Counted from the first letter of the stretch, positions 1 through 8,857 are shown. The stretch is 64,000 nt of DNA from Chrysophaeum taylorii (GCA_029834535.1 JAQMWT010000350.1:124001-188000), one strand, 5' to 3'. Notes: a model not told the origin generated them from the letters alone. Numbers and translations are program-made.

Positions 1-180
1 ACGGTCGGCGACCTGCGCGCCGAGATCGACAAGAACAGACTCGTCACGCCCGGCCTTTTTCCCTCCTACGAGATCCGCACCGCCTTTCCGAGCCGCCGCG
101 TCTACGACGACCCCCAAGTGACCCTGAAAGACGCCGGCCTCGCCCCGACGGCCACAGTTTTCTTGCGTTTGGTAGTGTAG
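1..180 (+). CDS. UBX-domain protein, C-terminal 59 residues (partial)
   Basis: The window opens inside a reading frame ending at TAG 178-180. The 59 residues look like the second half of a UBX domain: TVGDLRAEID, then YEIRTAFPSRR, then a TLKDAGLAPTATVFLRLVV end. UBX domains are ubiquitin folds that bind Cdc48/p97, so this is probably a p97 adaptor. The arginine-containing FPSRR segment sits where UBX domains carry the FPR loop that contacts p97. The N-terminal part lies outside the window, so the adaptor subtype cannot be told. Confidence 0.75.
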   Translation, partial: TVGDLRAEIDKNRLVTPGLFPSYEIRTAFPSRRVYDDPQVTLKDAGLAPTATVFLRLVV

Positions 181-426
181 GGAGTTCGATTTTGACAGAA
201 TCCTGAAGACGCGTCTCTCCTCGTATGATATTATTATTTACCCCTGGGGTGGGATGGGGTGGGGCGGTATCGACGAGGAGGCGGTATCGACGAGGAGGCG
301 GTATCGACGAGGAGGCGGGACGAGGACTCTCGGACTCGAGGACTCGAGGACTCGAGGACTCGAGGACTCGAGGACTCGAGGACTCGAGGACTCGAACTCT
401 CGAACTCTCGGACTCGAGGACTCGGC

Positions 427-460
<34 letters not shown>

Positions 461-576
461 GAGCACCCGCGCGTCGGTCGGCGAGGACGACGAGATCGCG
501 ATCTCGAAACGAGTCGAGTTAGTGCGCGCACGCACGGAGGGGAATCAGCAGATCGATCGAGGTGCATAGTCAGGGA
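181..576. repeat. Intergenic tandem repeats (17-bp, 8-bp and CAA units)
   Basis: Three tandem arrays follow one another. About 255-313 holds roughly three copies of a 17-bp unit built on GGCGGTATCGACGAGGA. About 315-425 holds an 8-bp unit GGACTCGA repeated many times with small variants. About 427-461 is a CAA run. They give open reading frames in several phases on both strands, as tandem repeats do, and none looks like a gene. No gene seen between the UBX stop and the 3' end of the ATPase gene. Confidence 0.85.
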
Positions 577-2232
577 TTAGGAGAGCGAGTTTTGCCTGGA
601 GGCGCCGTAGTCGAGGGTGAGGCGGGGGCGCGTTCGGACCTTGAAGACCGCCTCGTGCTCGAAGCCCTGGATGTGGTTTCTGGTGGCAAAGACGAGGGCT
701 TCACCGTCGCGCATCTGGCGAGCGCGTTCGAATCCGTCGTCCGGCATGGGGAGCTTGGCGGCGAGGTACTCGAAGGAGTCGTTCGAGTGAGCGCGATGCA
801 CCACTGCGACGGAGACGAGCTCGAGGAGCTCCCCCGGCACGGCGAACGGGGACTGGGTCGAGACGAGGACTCTGATGCCCTCGTGACGCATCAAGCGGAC
901 CGCGTCCAATATATCCGCAGCCAAACCCGAGGTCTTGCCGTCGAGGTATTTGTGGGCCTCGTCGAAGGCGACGACCTTGCCAAAGGGGAGGCGAAGCGCC
1001 CGGAACTGGGAGAAGAGAACCCGAAAGATAGCGTTCGCCTCGAGCGCGGACAACACGGGGTCGGCGAGGTCGGCGACGACGAGAGCACCGGCCTCGACGA
1101 CGCGCGAAAGGTCCCGCTGCTTGTCTCTGAGATCCTGGTTGATCTCCGACTCGGCAACGATCGATTCGAGGAGCGCGATTTGTTGTTTGAGAGGCCCGTT
1201 TCGGCCCTCGAACTCGCTCTCGATTTCCTCCAAAAACCCCTCGAAATCAGGAATTTTCGCGCGGCGCTGGTACCCCCGAAGCTTGTCGAGCATCGCGGAC
1301 ACGTACAGCTGCTGCTGCTCCTGCTGGGCGTCGCTCTCGCTGATGCGCATCAAAATTTTCAACTGCCGCGCGTCGAGGCTCGCCCAACGAAACAACAGCG
1401 GGAAAACCTCGGCCCCCATTCCCTCGTAAAACTTGCGGCGTTGCGAGTAAAAGGACGGCGACACCAGGACCACGACCTTGCATCCGCTCGGCAGGATCGC
1501 CGACTCGCGCAGGGCCGTCGCCTCGCAGACGCTTGTCTCGCACGTGTCGTAGCGAACCACCAGGCCCGTCATCTCCCGCGCCAACCGCACGACCGGCCGC
1601 TCTTCGGGCAGCTCGCACCGAAGGAGACAGTTCTCCAGGACGCACATCATCGTGTGGGACTTCCCGGCACCCTGGACGCCCGTCACCACCAAACAAAAGG
1701 GTTCGCTCGTGTTGAGGAAGACGTGCTTGTCGTCGTCCGGCACGGACTCGATCAGGCGCCCGAGATAGCCCGCGTCGCCCGAGGTCGCTTCGTACCACCG
1801 CTCGCCCCCCAACGGCGCGCGGTGTCTTTCTTCCACACTTGCCACATCCTCGCCGAAAAACGTCTCGTACATGTCGACTTCGGTCTCGGGCGCGACGTCC
1901 CTAAGCGACGTCGAAGGCCGTACCGCGTCCGTCTCCGGCACCTTCCCGTTCTTCTTTTTCCGCCTCAAAGAACCGTCCACCACCCACACCATCGACTTCT
2001 CGTGGTCGTAACGCAGCCGCTCGCTTCGATTGCATATGTCCTTGAGCCGCCCTAAAGACCGCCCTGGTCCGACCAAACCCGCGAGCTGTGGTTCCTGCTG
2101 GGCGAACGACCCGGGAGCCTTGGCTTGCATCAGCTGCGTCGCATGCACGCACCGGTTCTCCCCGGCCATGCGATCGATCGCTTCCACGATCGCCTCCACC
2201 ACCTGCGCTTCGACCGACACGACGCTCACCAT
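577..2232 (-). CDS. HerA/FtsK-like P-loop ATPase
   Basis: 551 residues from the ATG at 2232; the frame extends upstream only to a TTG. A Walker A motif (GVQGAGKS, about residues 185-192) and a hydrophobic Walker B (VVAFDEAH, about residue 430) frame an ATPase core. After Walker B come a conserved-looking RLMRHEGIRV and a sensor-like STQSP. This arrangement resembles the HerA/FtsK-type ATPases found as orphan proteins in fungi and some protists. Between the Walker motifs lies a helical, charge-rich insert. The first 90 residues look like a small helical domain, perhaps winged-helix or LOTUS-like (inference). Substrate and role are unknown. The gene stands alone between the tandem repeats at 181-576 and LINE debris. 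Confidence 0.65.
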   Translation of the reverse strand: MVSVVSVEAQVVEAIVEAIDRMAGENRCVHATQLMQAKAPGSFAQQEPQLAGLVGPGRSLGRLKDICNRSERLRYDHEKSMVWVVDGSLRRKKKNGKVPETDAVRPSTSLRDVAPETEVDMYETFFGEDVASVEERHRAPLGGERWYEATSGDAGYLGRLIESVPDDDKHVFLNTSEPFCLVVTGVQGAGKSHTMMCVLENCLLRCELPEERPVVRLAREMTGLVVRYDTCETSVCEATALRESAILPSGCKVVVLVSPSFYSQRRKFYEGMGAEVFPLLFRWASLDARQLKILMRISESDAQQEQQQLYVSAMLDKLRGYQRRAKIPDFEGFLEEIESEFEGRNGPLKQQIALLESIVAESEINQDLRDKQRDLSRVVEAGALVVADLADPVLSALEANAIFRVLFSQFRALRLPFGKVVAFDEAHKYLDGKTSGLAADILDAVRLMRHEGIRVLVSTQSPFAVPGELLELVSVAVVHRAHSNDSFEYLAAKLPMPDDGFERARQMRDGEALVFATRNHIQGFEHEAVFKVRTRPRLTLDYGASRQNSLS

Positions 2233-2289
2233 TCCTTTCACAACAACCAAAACACACTACAAGACCACCAGATTCGACCGACCGACCAT

Positions 2290-2360
2290 AACCCCGGTTC
2301 ATGACTGACTGACTCACTGACTGACTGACTGACTGCTGCGTTCTGGGGGGGGGGGGGCAT
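2290..2360. repeat. TGAC microsatellite and poly-G run
   Basis: A TGAC/CTGA tetranucleotide array (about 2302-2334) is followed by a 13-base G run (about 2346-2358), just upstream of the HerA-like gene. The same tetranucleotide class recurs at 22502-22570. Confidence 0.8.
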
Positions 2361-2364
2361 TTCA

Positions 2365-2545
2365 TGAGCCGGCATGCGGGGCCTAAGTCATCGCCGAGCC
2401 GCGGGGCAGGCAGGCGGCGAAGAGGGGCTGCCCAAGGCGGCAACCTGGCTGAGGGCGGTGAGGGCACAGCGCGCCCGGCCCAATGCGTTGGCAAGCCCCC
2501 ACTCTCGGTAGATGCGGGTTCTGCCGAGATTTTGTTTGTTGGCGT
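2365..2545 (-). mobile_element. Decayed LINE 3' fragment
   Basis: On the minus strand this matches the last coding part of the nuclease-type LINE at 23815-26010. Shared pieces are the GTCATCGCCGAG block at the stop codon, GAGGGCGGTGAGGGCACAGC, CCAATGCGTTGGC and CTCGGTAGATGCGG, in the same order but with internal losses. It is a short, old, 5'-truncated copy with no open frame. Confidence 0.6.
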
Positions 2546-2555
2546 AGGTTGAAAC

Positions 2556-2839
2556 GCTAAAAAATTGGGTGTCCTTCAGGGGTCAATTGACGCGACGATC
2601 GGCGCCGAGGTGGTTCGCAAACGAGCGCGGCTGAAATAATGCAGCCACACTATCTATATTTTTTTGAGCACGAGCCTAGATAGACAGTCTGCCCCTGGCG
2701 TTTGTTTCAAAACCCCACCTTGGCGCCGAGATCGGCGCGGCTCCCCCACCGAATAATCCACCGAAGCCCCGGGGATTATGGTCGAATCTACTTGTAGGGT
2801 ATCGCCGCTATTCGTTGGGGGGTAGGGCCTTCCTTTTCT
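2556..2839. other. Intergenic stretch with an imperfect inverted repeat
   Basis: GATCGGCGCCGAGGTGG at 2597-2613 is mirrored by CCACCTTGGCGCCGAGATC at 2715-2733. The roughly 100 bp between them is richer in A+T. This could be a small foldback element or chance; no target duplication was recognised. Nothing else seen before the stop of the next gene. Confidence 0.35.
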
Positions 2840-3367
2840 TCATGCGGCGGCAGCGGTGTTTGCGCTGTCCGCCAACTCGTCCCAATAAGAAGAAGAGCCG
2901 GGCTCGCGAGGTGGCGGCTCGAGGGGTGGAGCAGACGCGGGAATCTGATCCTCCCCCCCGGCAGCGTACCCGTCCGGGTTGTTGGCCGAAGTGACCTCGT
3001 CCCAGTACTCCGCGTCGTCCGCGGCCTCGCACCTTTGATGATCCATAACTACTCGGCCGCACTCGAAGTCGTTCTCGCCCGTGTTCCGGTGCCAGTAAAT
3101 CTCCGAGTCAGTGCGTCGCAGCCGGGGATCATCGTTCCGCGCAAAGTCACGGTAACTCCCGATCAGCGCGAGGTCGTCGGCCGTGCCCGACAGAAGTTCC
3201 ACCGATCGCTGAAAGTCCATCAAATCAGACCTGCGACCACCTCACGCCGTTCGTTCTTTTGAATGCAACACTCACAGCTCGCTCAGACCACGCAACACCG
3301 CGAGCTTGTCCTCCAGTTCCCTCGACTCCACAAACGCGGCGGCCTGCGCGTTGACGGCGTCCTTCAT
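2840..3367 (-). CDS. Small acidic protein, two exons, unknown function
   Basis: Exon 1 is 3276-3367 (ATG at 3367) and exon 2 is 2840-3230. They are separated by a 45-nt intron (3231-3275) with a GTGAGT donor and CGCAG acceptor. The join stays in frame and reads GLSELSDLMDFQRSVELLSG, giving about 160 residues. The N-terminal half is helical. The C-terminal half is Pro- and acid-rich with several YWDE-type tryptophans (EIYWHRN, EYWDEV, SYWDEL). No domain recognised. The Helitron-like copy begins about 60 bp upstream of the start, so the promoter must be very short or lie in the repeat. Confidence 0.6.
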
Positions 3368-3426
3368 ACCAAATCAACACCTGAATGATCGGAATGTTCT
3401 GGTACAACCTCCCTTTTAGCAATCAA

Positions 3427-4410
3427 CAAGTGCAGGCCAGTAAGTTCACCTAGTCCCAATCTCTAACCCCAGTAAGTTCACCTGGTCCCAGTAAGTTTCA
3501 TATAAGTTCACCTGGTCAGTAAGTTCACCTAGCTCACACCAACTCCTTTGACCTCGTCGCTCTCGCCTCCGCCAATCTAAGCTGCTTTGATCCGCACGCG
3601 CCGCCAACCTTTGAGTTTACTCTAAAAACCCTTTACTCTGAAAACCCCAGTAAGCTCACCTGGTCCCAGTAAGTTCACCTGGTCACTCAGTTCACCTAGT
3701 CCCAATCTCAAACCCCAGTAAGTTCACGTGGTCCCAGTAAGTTCACCTACAGTGCGCGTGTAGACGCCGGGAGGGGGCTTATCGGTATTGCGCAGCACGT
3801 GTGGGGTAGGGTGGAGTCGTCGACCCAGAAGAGGATATCCTCGGGGTTGCCGATCGACAGAGAGCCACGTAGAGCTGGACGTGGCAGAAGACGGGCTTGT
3901 GGGCAAGAGGACGCCGACCTCGCGGGGCGTCTGGCCCTGGCTCTTGTTGATCGTTTGGCGTAGGCGGGCCTTAAGCGATACAGGTTGGAGGAGCCTCGGT
4001 GACAACGACACGATCGATCATGTATCTGGTACCGTTGCAGTGGCCGTGCGACGGGTCGAGGTTGCGAAGACTTTAAGCTCGCGATCAAAGTCAGCATGCC
4101 GTTGGTTGTCAGGGAGTTGAAAACTCGACTGTAAAGAGCGAGGCGTCGGCTTCCGACCCAACCTAGTCGGCCGAAAAGAACTCCGACGCCTCGTCTTCGG
4201 GAAAAAAAGGCCGCGGTCATGCGCGCGTTGTCAGCATCGACAACATCGTTTCGACGGGGCGTGAGAATGGCGCGCTGAAAGAGCCGCCGCGGGTCGTGGA
4301 AATAGTCTGCGAGGTCGCCGTAGACGGCTTGGAGGATCACTGTCTGGCTCTCGCGCCTACCTGATCCTTACTCTCGCGCCTACCTGATCCTTACCCTAAA
4401 TCGAGGGACA
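3427..4410 (-). mobile_element. Helitron-like non-autonomous element, copy 1
   Basis: About 1 kb, read on the minus strand. The 5' end TGTCCCTCGATTTAGGG is followed by the C-terminal part of a PIF1/Helitron helicase: ILTPRRND, then TINKSQGQTPREVGV, then QLYVAL-like pieces in shifting frames. Next come about 350 bp holding tandem variants of CAGTAAGTTCACCTGGTCC. The 3' end is GGCCTGCACTTG followed by T. In intact Helitrons the helicase also ends near the 3' terminus. The helicase remnant is broken in every copy, so the element must have moved with help from elsewhere. The family is inferred from the helicase motifs. Confidence 0.7.
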
Positions 4411-4465
4411 AACAAACAAACAAACAAACAGACAAACATCTGTCGATTAGTAGTTAAGAAGAAGA
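4411..4465. repeat. ACAA/ACAG microsatellite with TCTGTCGATTAGTAGTTAAG flank
   Basis: An (ACAA)n/ACAG run separates copies 1 and 2 and ends in CATCTGTCGATTAGTAGTTAAG. The same run-plus-flank pair recurs at about 25985-26045, 27165-27230 and, reversed, at about 51113-51170. Confidence 0.75.
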
Positions 4466-5443
4466 CAAGTGCAGGCCAGTAAGTTCACCTAGTCCCAATC
4501 TCTAACCCCAGTAAGTTCACCTGGTCCCAGTAAGTTTCATATAAGTTCACCTGGTCAGTAAGTTCACCTAGCTCACACCAACTCCTTTGACCTCGTCGCT
4601 CTCGCCTCCGCCAATCTCAGCAGCTTTGATCCGCACGCGCCGCCAACCTTTGAGTTTACTCTAAAACCCTTTACTCTAAAGACCCCAGTATGCTCACCTG
4701 GTCCCAGTTTCACCTGGTCACTCAGTTCACCTAGTCCCAATCTCCAACCCCAGTAAGTTCACGTGGTCCCAGTAAGTTCACCTATAGTGCGCGTGTAGAC
4801 GCCGGGAGGGGGCTTATCGGTATTGCGCAGCACGTGTGGGGTAGGGTGGAGTCGTCGACCCAGATGAGTATATCCTCGGGGATGCCGATCGACAGAGAGC
4901 CACGTAGAGCTGGACGTGGCAGAAGACGGGCTTGGGAAAGAGGACGCCGACCTCGCGGGGCGTCTGGCCCTGGCTCTTGTTGATCGTTTGGCGTAGGCGG
5001 GCCTTACGGGATACAGGTTGGAGGAGCCTCGGTGACAACGACACGATCGATCATGTATCTGGTACCGTTGCAGTGGCCGTGCGACGGGTCGAGGTTGCGA
5101 AGACTTTAAGCTCGCGATCAAAGTCAGCATGCCGTTGGTTGTCAGGGAGTTGAAAACTCGACTGTAAAGAGCGAGGCGTCGGCTTCAGACCCAACCTAGT
5201 CGGCCGAAAAGAACTCCGACGCCTCGTCTTCGGGAAAAAAAGGCCGCGGTCATGCGCGCGTTGTCAGCATCGACAACATCGTTTCGACGGGGCGTGAGAA
5301 TGGCGCGCTGAAAGAGCCGCCGCGGGTCGTGGAAATAGTCTGCGAGGTCGCCGTAGACGGCTTGGAGGATCACTGTCTGGCTCTCGCGCCTACCTGATCC
5401 TTACTCTCGCGCCTACCTGATCCTTACCCTAAATCAAGGGACA
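4466..5443 (-). mobile_element. Helitron-like non-autonomous element, copy 2
   Basis: Direct repeat of copy 1 with the same two ends and the same helicase fragment. It differs by point changes and small losses: the CAGTAAGTTCACC block is shorter near 4690-4710, and the helicase frame near 4940 keeps a better FPKPVFCHVQLYVAL segment. Head-to-tail placement with copy 1 across a 56-bp microsatellite spacer suggests repeated insertion at one site. Confidence 0.7.
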
Positions 5444-5459
5444 GACAGGGAGGACTTGC

Positions 5460-6205
5460 AGAAAAGGAAGTTGACGACGAATTTTTGGTCGTTAGTCAAA
5501 ATGTCTGCGGTCTCAAAAACGAGGCGAAGGTGAAAGAGTTGGTGGCGAATATGCGGAGGCGGCGTATTTATGCTGGAATGACCAGGAAACTTGGCTCTCG
5601 GGGAATCAATCGTCGGAGGAAGAGGATGGACTCATGCTGGTTTGCTTGGGTCTTCGTGGTGACGAACAAAGCCATCGAGGCCAACAAGGAGTGGCCGTTG
5701 CTCTCAGCTCCTCGGCGGCGAGGGCATGGCACGACAACGGCGAAGAACTGATTCGGGCTTCTGCTCGCGTCCTGGCGTTGCGTCTTCTTGCGGAAGCTCC
5801 CGACGCGAAAGGTCGTGATGTCCGGCTCGTCCTCGTCAGTGCCTATGCTCCAGTCGGTAATGCCTCTGCCGAGGCGTGGGCCTCTTTCTACGATGATTTA
5901 GGTACCGCGCTCCAACTTCAACGGCGTCACGACTCGGCCTGGAGATTATCGACGTCTACATCTCGCGCCGACAACAACGTCCCTGGACAGGCCGCGTTGC
6001 CCGCATGCTCTGGCATCGTCTCCTTGGAAAATGCTCACCTCCTGACACACGTCTCCAATTGTCCCCGCGGGTCCCCACAGGTCACGTAGGGCCGTGGTCT
6101 CGACAAGGCACTCCGCAAGTTTCGCATACCTGCGGATCCTGTACTCGCTCGCTCGCTCAAAACCGTGATGATGTCTTAATAACTGGCGGCAACAAATCAA
6201 CTCCT
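5460..6205 (+). mobile_element. LINE fragment with APE-type endonuclease remnant
   Basis: Frames at 5485-5751 and 5634-6089 together carry a decayed exonuclease-endonuclease-phosphatase domain as in APE-type LINE ORF2: SQNVCGLKNEAKVKELV near the start, a QETWL-like piece, RGQQGVAVALSS, then VLVSAYAPVG and WASFYDDL. A frameshift lies between the two frames and no reverse transcriptase follows. This is a different LINE type from the one at 23815. It starts just after an ACAG run at the end of Helitron-like copy 2. The part after about 5945 is not recognised. Confidence 0.6.
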
Positions 6206-6435
6206 CCTCAATAATTCGCCTTTACTCCCCCCCCCGGTCTCATCCGCGCCATGGCGCTGGGAGTAGCCGACGCACCATATGCATCGCGCCGGCCTCTAGT
6301 AAAAGATGAATTCGTCGTCACGACCCTATAATATTCAAGCAAGAAGAAGACGGTCGCTGCCGACGTAGCACCGCGGGGTCTATCTCCACCCGAGCACCGC
6401 ATGATATATCATGAAGAACGAAAGAGAGGAACTTA
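6206..6435. other. Intergenic, nothing recognised
   Basis: No gene, repeat or RNA seen between the LINE fragment and the stop of the PH-domain gene. Confidence 0.6.
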
Positions 6436-8589
6436 CTAGGAGGTGGGGGTGTTTGGGAGAACAGAATCGGTGTCTCGGACGGTGTCGGCGTCGTCCGAGT
6501 CCTCGTCCTCGTCCTCGTCGTCGTCGTCGAAAAAGTCCGCACTTTGGCGGTTGGCGCTGGCGTTGATGCGGGTCGTGAGGCTTGGCGCGCGAGTCGTGGT
6601 GGCTTTGGGGCGGGAGCTGCCTTCGTCTTCTGAATTGTCGTCTTCGAAAAAGAAGTCCTTACTCTCGCGGTTTGAGGTCGCGTTGATGCGCTTGAAAAGG
6701 CTCTGGCAGGACGACCTCATGTTGGGCGTCACCGAGCCGTCCGAGTCTTCGTCGTCGAAATCGCCCTGCGCGAGGTGTTCGAGGAGTTGTGGCGGCAGAG
6801 GTGGTATAGCGGTTTGGGATTCGTCGTCCTCTTCCTCCTCCTCTACCTTCTCCTCGCCGCCACCGCCGTCGTCCTCTTCCGTTTCGTCCGCGTCGGGGGC
6901 AACCGTGGGGGTATCGTCGTCGTCGTCGTCGTCTTGTTGTTTTACGTACTGGTCGGGGGCCGCGTCGCCTCGGACCTCGTCGACGTCATCCTCGTCGTCG
7001 TCGTCCTCGGAGATGCGCGTCATGGTCGCCGGGACGGCTCGAAGGACGCGACGCCACACGCGACGTCGGACGTAGGCTTGGATCGCGTTGAGCCCGCCCG
7101 AAGTTGAACCGTAGGCCCACCAAATCTGGCCGCCGCCACCACCGACCGCGCCGCGGGCGACGCGTTCGGCGACGAGTTTTTGGAGAGCATCGCGGCGGCT
7201 CGATTTAGGGAAGCGCTTCGAGTACTGCCAGCCGCTCTCGTCCGTGAGGGCCCGGACCTGATGCCAGTCCTCGGCAACCTCGTAGTTTGGCGGGATCGCG
7301 GGCGCGACGTCGGCAAACGAGTCGCCGTGGTAGGCGTAGTCGTGGCTCGAGTAGCGGCCCGGGTCCGAGCGGCGGAGGTGATCGGCGCCGTACTTCTTGC
7401 CCCATTTGTCGCGGCGCTCGTGGTCCCAGACGTAGTCTTCGATTGGGGACGGGCCGTCGCCCACGACCTGGGTCTCGACGATGGCCCGAAGCTCGTCACG
7501 CGCCCGATTCTTCTCGCCGAGCGCGAGATGGATTTGACCGCGCTGGAACACGGCTTTCCGGTTCCGAGATATCGCCGGCGCCCCCGTCGAATCAAAGAGC
7601 CTCACGGCGTGCTCCTTGCGGTCGAGGTCGTTTCTCGAAAATTTGATCACGCCATCGCACGCGTCGCGGAGGTGGCGCGAGCCAGCGACGTCGAAGCCCT
7701 CGTCGCCCCCGATCCACGCGCCCACGAACGCCCCCGGAATCGCGCCCACGCCGCCGACGGTCGCGCCCGCGGCCGCCCCCGCCACCCCGCCCGCGACCAC
7801 ACCCGCCGCGCGCTGCACCCGGCCGCTGCGCACGACGACGCGCAGGATCACCTTGCATCTGCTTTGGGAGTCGGGTATCTGGAACGTGAAGACTTCGGGC
7901 GGAAGCCAGGCCGCGTCTTCGACGTGTGCCTTGCTCACGCGCGCCGTCGACGACCGCTGTCGTTGCGGATTCTCGTCGTCCGCCAGCTCCATCACCACAA
8001 AAAGATCCTCGAGTTCGGGGATCCCCGTGAGCTGCCGCAGCCACACCTTGACGAACCACGTCCCATCCGCCCGCGCGATTCGTCGCATGCTCGTCCCTCG
8101 CCTCGCCGCGTCCAGCTCGAAACGCTTCGCCGACCACTTCGCTCCGCACGCGTCGACGATCGACGGTCGGAGTCGCGCCGTCGAAAATTCAGAATGCTCG
8201 CCGGACGACCACCTTTTTGCGACCTCGGCCGGCGAAGCGCCGTTCGCGGCCGCCTCGAGAACGCTCGCCCACGCGCGCGCCGTCGCTGCGTCCACCGTCC
8301 GCAGCTTGTACACGACGCCGCTCACGTCCCTCACCTTCAAGAATCGCCCGTGCGGACCGTCGACGCCCCCCACCCGCACCACCCCGCGCACCTCTTTTTC
8401 TTGCGTGTTTTCGTAGGTTCGCCAGTACACCAGCGAGTACACGACGCCCTGCGACCCAACGTTTTCAGGAGGCCGCGTGTCCCCCCTAATCTCAAAGTAT
8501 CGCGTTTTCCATGATCGTCTGACATGACCTTCTTTCTGGAGGACGCCGCAGCACACGCCGGGAGGGAGGACGCTATCATAAGGCGACAT
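6436..8589 (-). CDS. PH - C2-like - DysF-like domain protein
   Basis: 717 residues from ATG 8589. Residues about 10-115 look like a pleckstrin-homology domain (GVLQKEGHVRRSWKTRYFEI, ending in a Trp helix RAWASVLEAA). Residues about 165-250 carry a beta-rich C2-like segment (GTWFVKVWLRQLTG, then DLFVVMELADDE). A Gly/Ala/Val stretch about residues 255-295 (GGVAGAAAGATVGGVGAI) resembles a glycine zipper or membrane-inserting hairpin. About residues 440-535 show a dysferlin/Pex23-like pattern: WHQVRALTDESGWQYSKRF, then VRRRVWRRVL. The last 180 residues are acidic low-complexity sequence. A peripheral membrane or lipid-transfer role is likely but inferred. Single exon. Confidence 0.6.
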   Translation of the reverse strand: MSPYDSVLPPGVCCGVLQKEGHVRRSWKTRYFEIRGDTRPPENVGSQGVVYSLVYWRTYENTQEKEVRGVVRVGGVDGPHGRFLKVRDVSGVVYKLRTVDAATARAWASVLEAAANGASPAEVAKRWSSGEHSEFSTARLRPSIVDACGAKWSAKRFELDAARRGTSMRRIARADGTWFVKVWLRQLTGIPELEDLFVVMELADDENPQRQRSSTARVSKAHVEDAAWLPPEVFTFQIPDSQSRCKVILRVVVRSGRVQRAAGVVAGGVAGAAAGATVGGVGAIPGAFVGAWIGGDEGFDVAGSRHLRDACDGVIKFSRNDLDRKEHAVRLFDSTGAPAISRNRKAVFQRGQIHLALGEKNRARDELRAIVETQVVGDGPSPIEDYVWDHERRDKWGKKYGADHLRRSDPGRYSSHDYAYHGDSFADVAPAIPPNYEVAEDWHQVRALTDESGWQYSKRFPKSSRRDALQKLVAERVARGAVGGGGGQIWWAYGSTSGGLNAIQAYVRRRVWRRVLRAVPATMTRISEDDDDEDDVDEVRGDAAPDQYVKQQDDDDDDDTPTVAPDADETEEDDGGGGEEKVEEEEEDDESQTAIPPLPPQLLEHLAQGDFDDEDSDGSVTPNMRSSCQSLFKRINATSNRESKDFFFEDDNSEDEGSSRPKATTTRAPSLTTRINASANRQSADFFDDDDEDEDEDSDDADTVRDTDSVLPNTPTS

Positions 8590-8687
8590 CAACCTTTGCG
8601 TCAGAAAACTAGGACCTTGTCTGGTTTTTCTACTTGGAAGAAGAAGAAGAAGAAGAACATTCTTTCTTGTACGTACGAGAAGTCTTT
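8590..8687. other. Short intergenic with AAG microsatellite
   Basis: A GAA/AAG run at about 8635-8655 lies in the presumed promoter of the PH-domain gene; nothing else seen. Confidence 0.5.
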
Positions 8688-8857
8688 AAATGTCGACTGC
8701 TAAGAGGGGGGTGTGTGGGGGGAGCATGAAGGATGTGGGTGGGTGTCTTTAAATGTCGACTGCTAAGAGGGGGGGGTGTGTGTGGGGAGCATGAAGGATG
8801 TGGGTGGGTTTGTGGGGTAGGAGGGATGTGCCTGACGGGCGGAGATATGTGGGTGGG
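8688..8857 (-). mobile_element. Two nested LINE 3' UTR copies
   Basis: On the minus strand the block with GGATGTGCCTGACGGGCGG, GGGGAGCATGAAGGATGTGGG and a CTTAGCAGTCGACATTTAAAGAC end is the 3' untranslated region of the LINE at 23815-26010. The last 60 bp occur twice in tandem (about 8690-8750 and 8752-8812), so one truncated copy lies against another. The Helitron-like copy 3 abuts at 8858. Confidence 0.7.

Noticed and set aside
562-2055. Plus-strand 497-residue open frame
   Set aside because: Antisense to the HerA-like ATPase. It opens because of high G+C third positions; its residues are low-complexity Arg/Val/His/Leu with no domain.
3747-4340. About 200-residue frames in the 1-kb repeats (also at 23115, 51247 and elsewhere)
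   Set aside because: They recur in every Helitron-like copy and contain out-of-frame helicase remnants; not host genes.
7180-8514. Plus-strand 444-residue open frame
   Set aside because: Antisense to the PH/DysF-like gene and rich in Arg, Pro and His, a typical shadow in GC-rich coding DNA.
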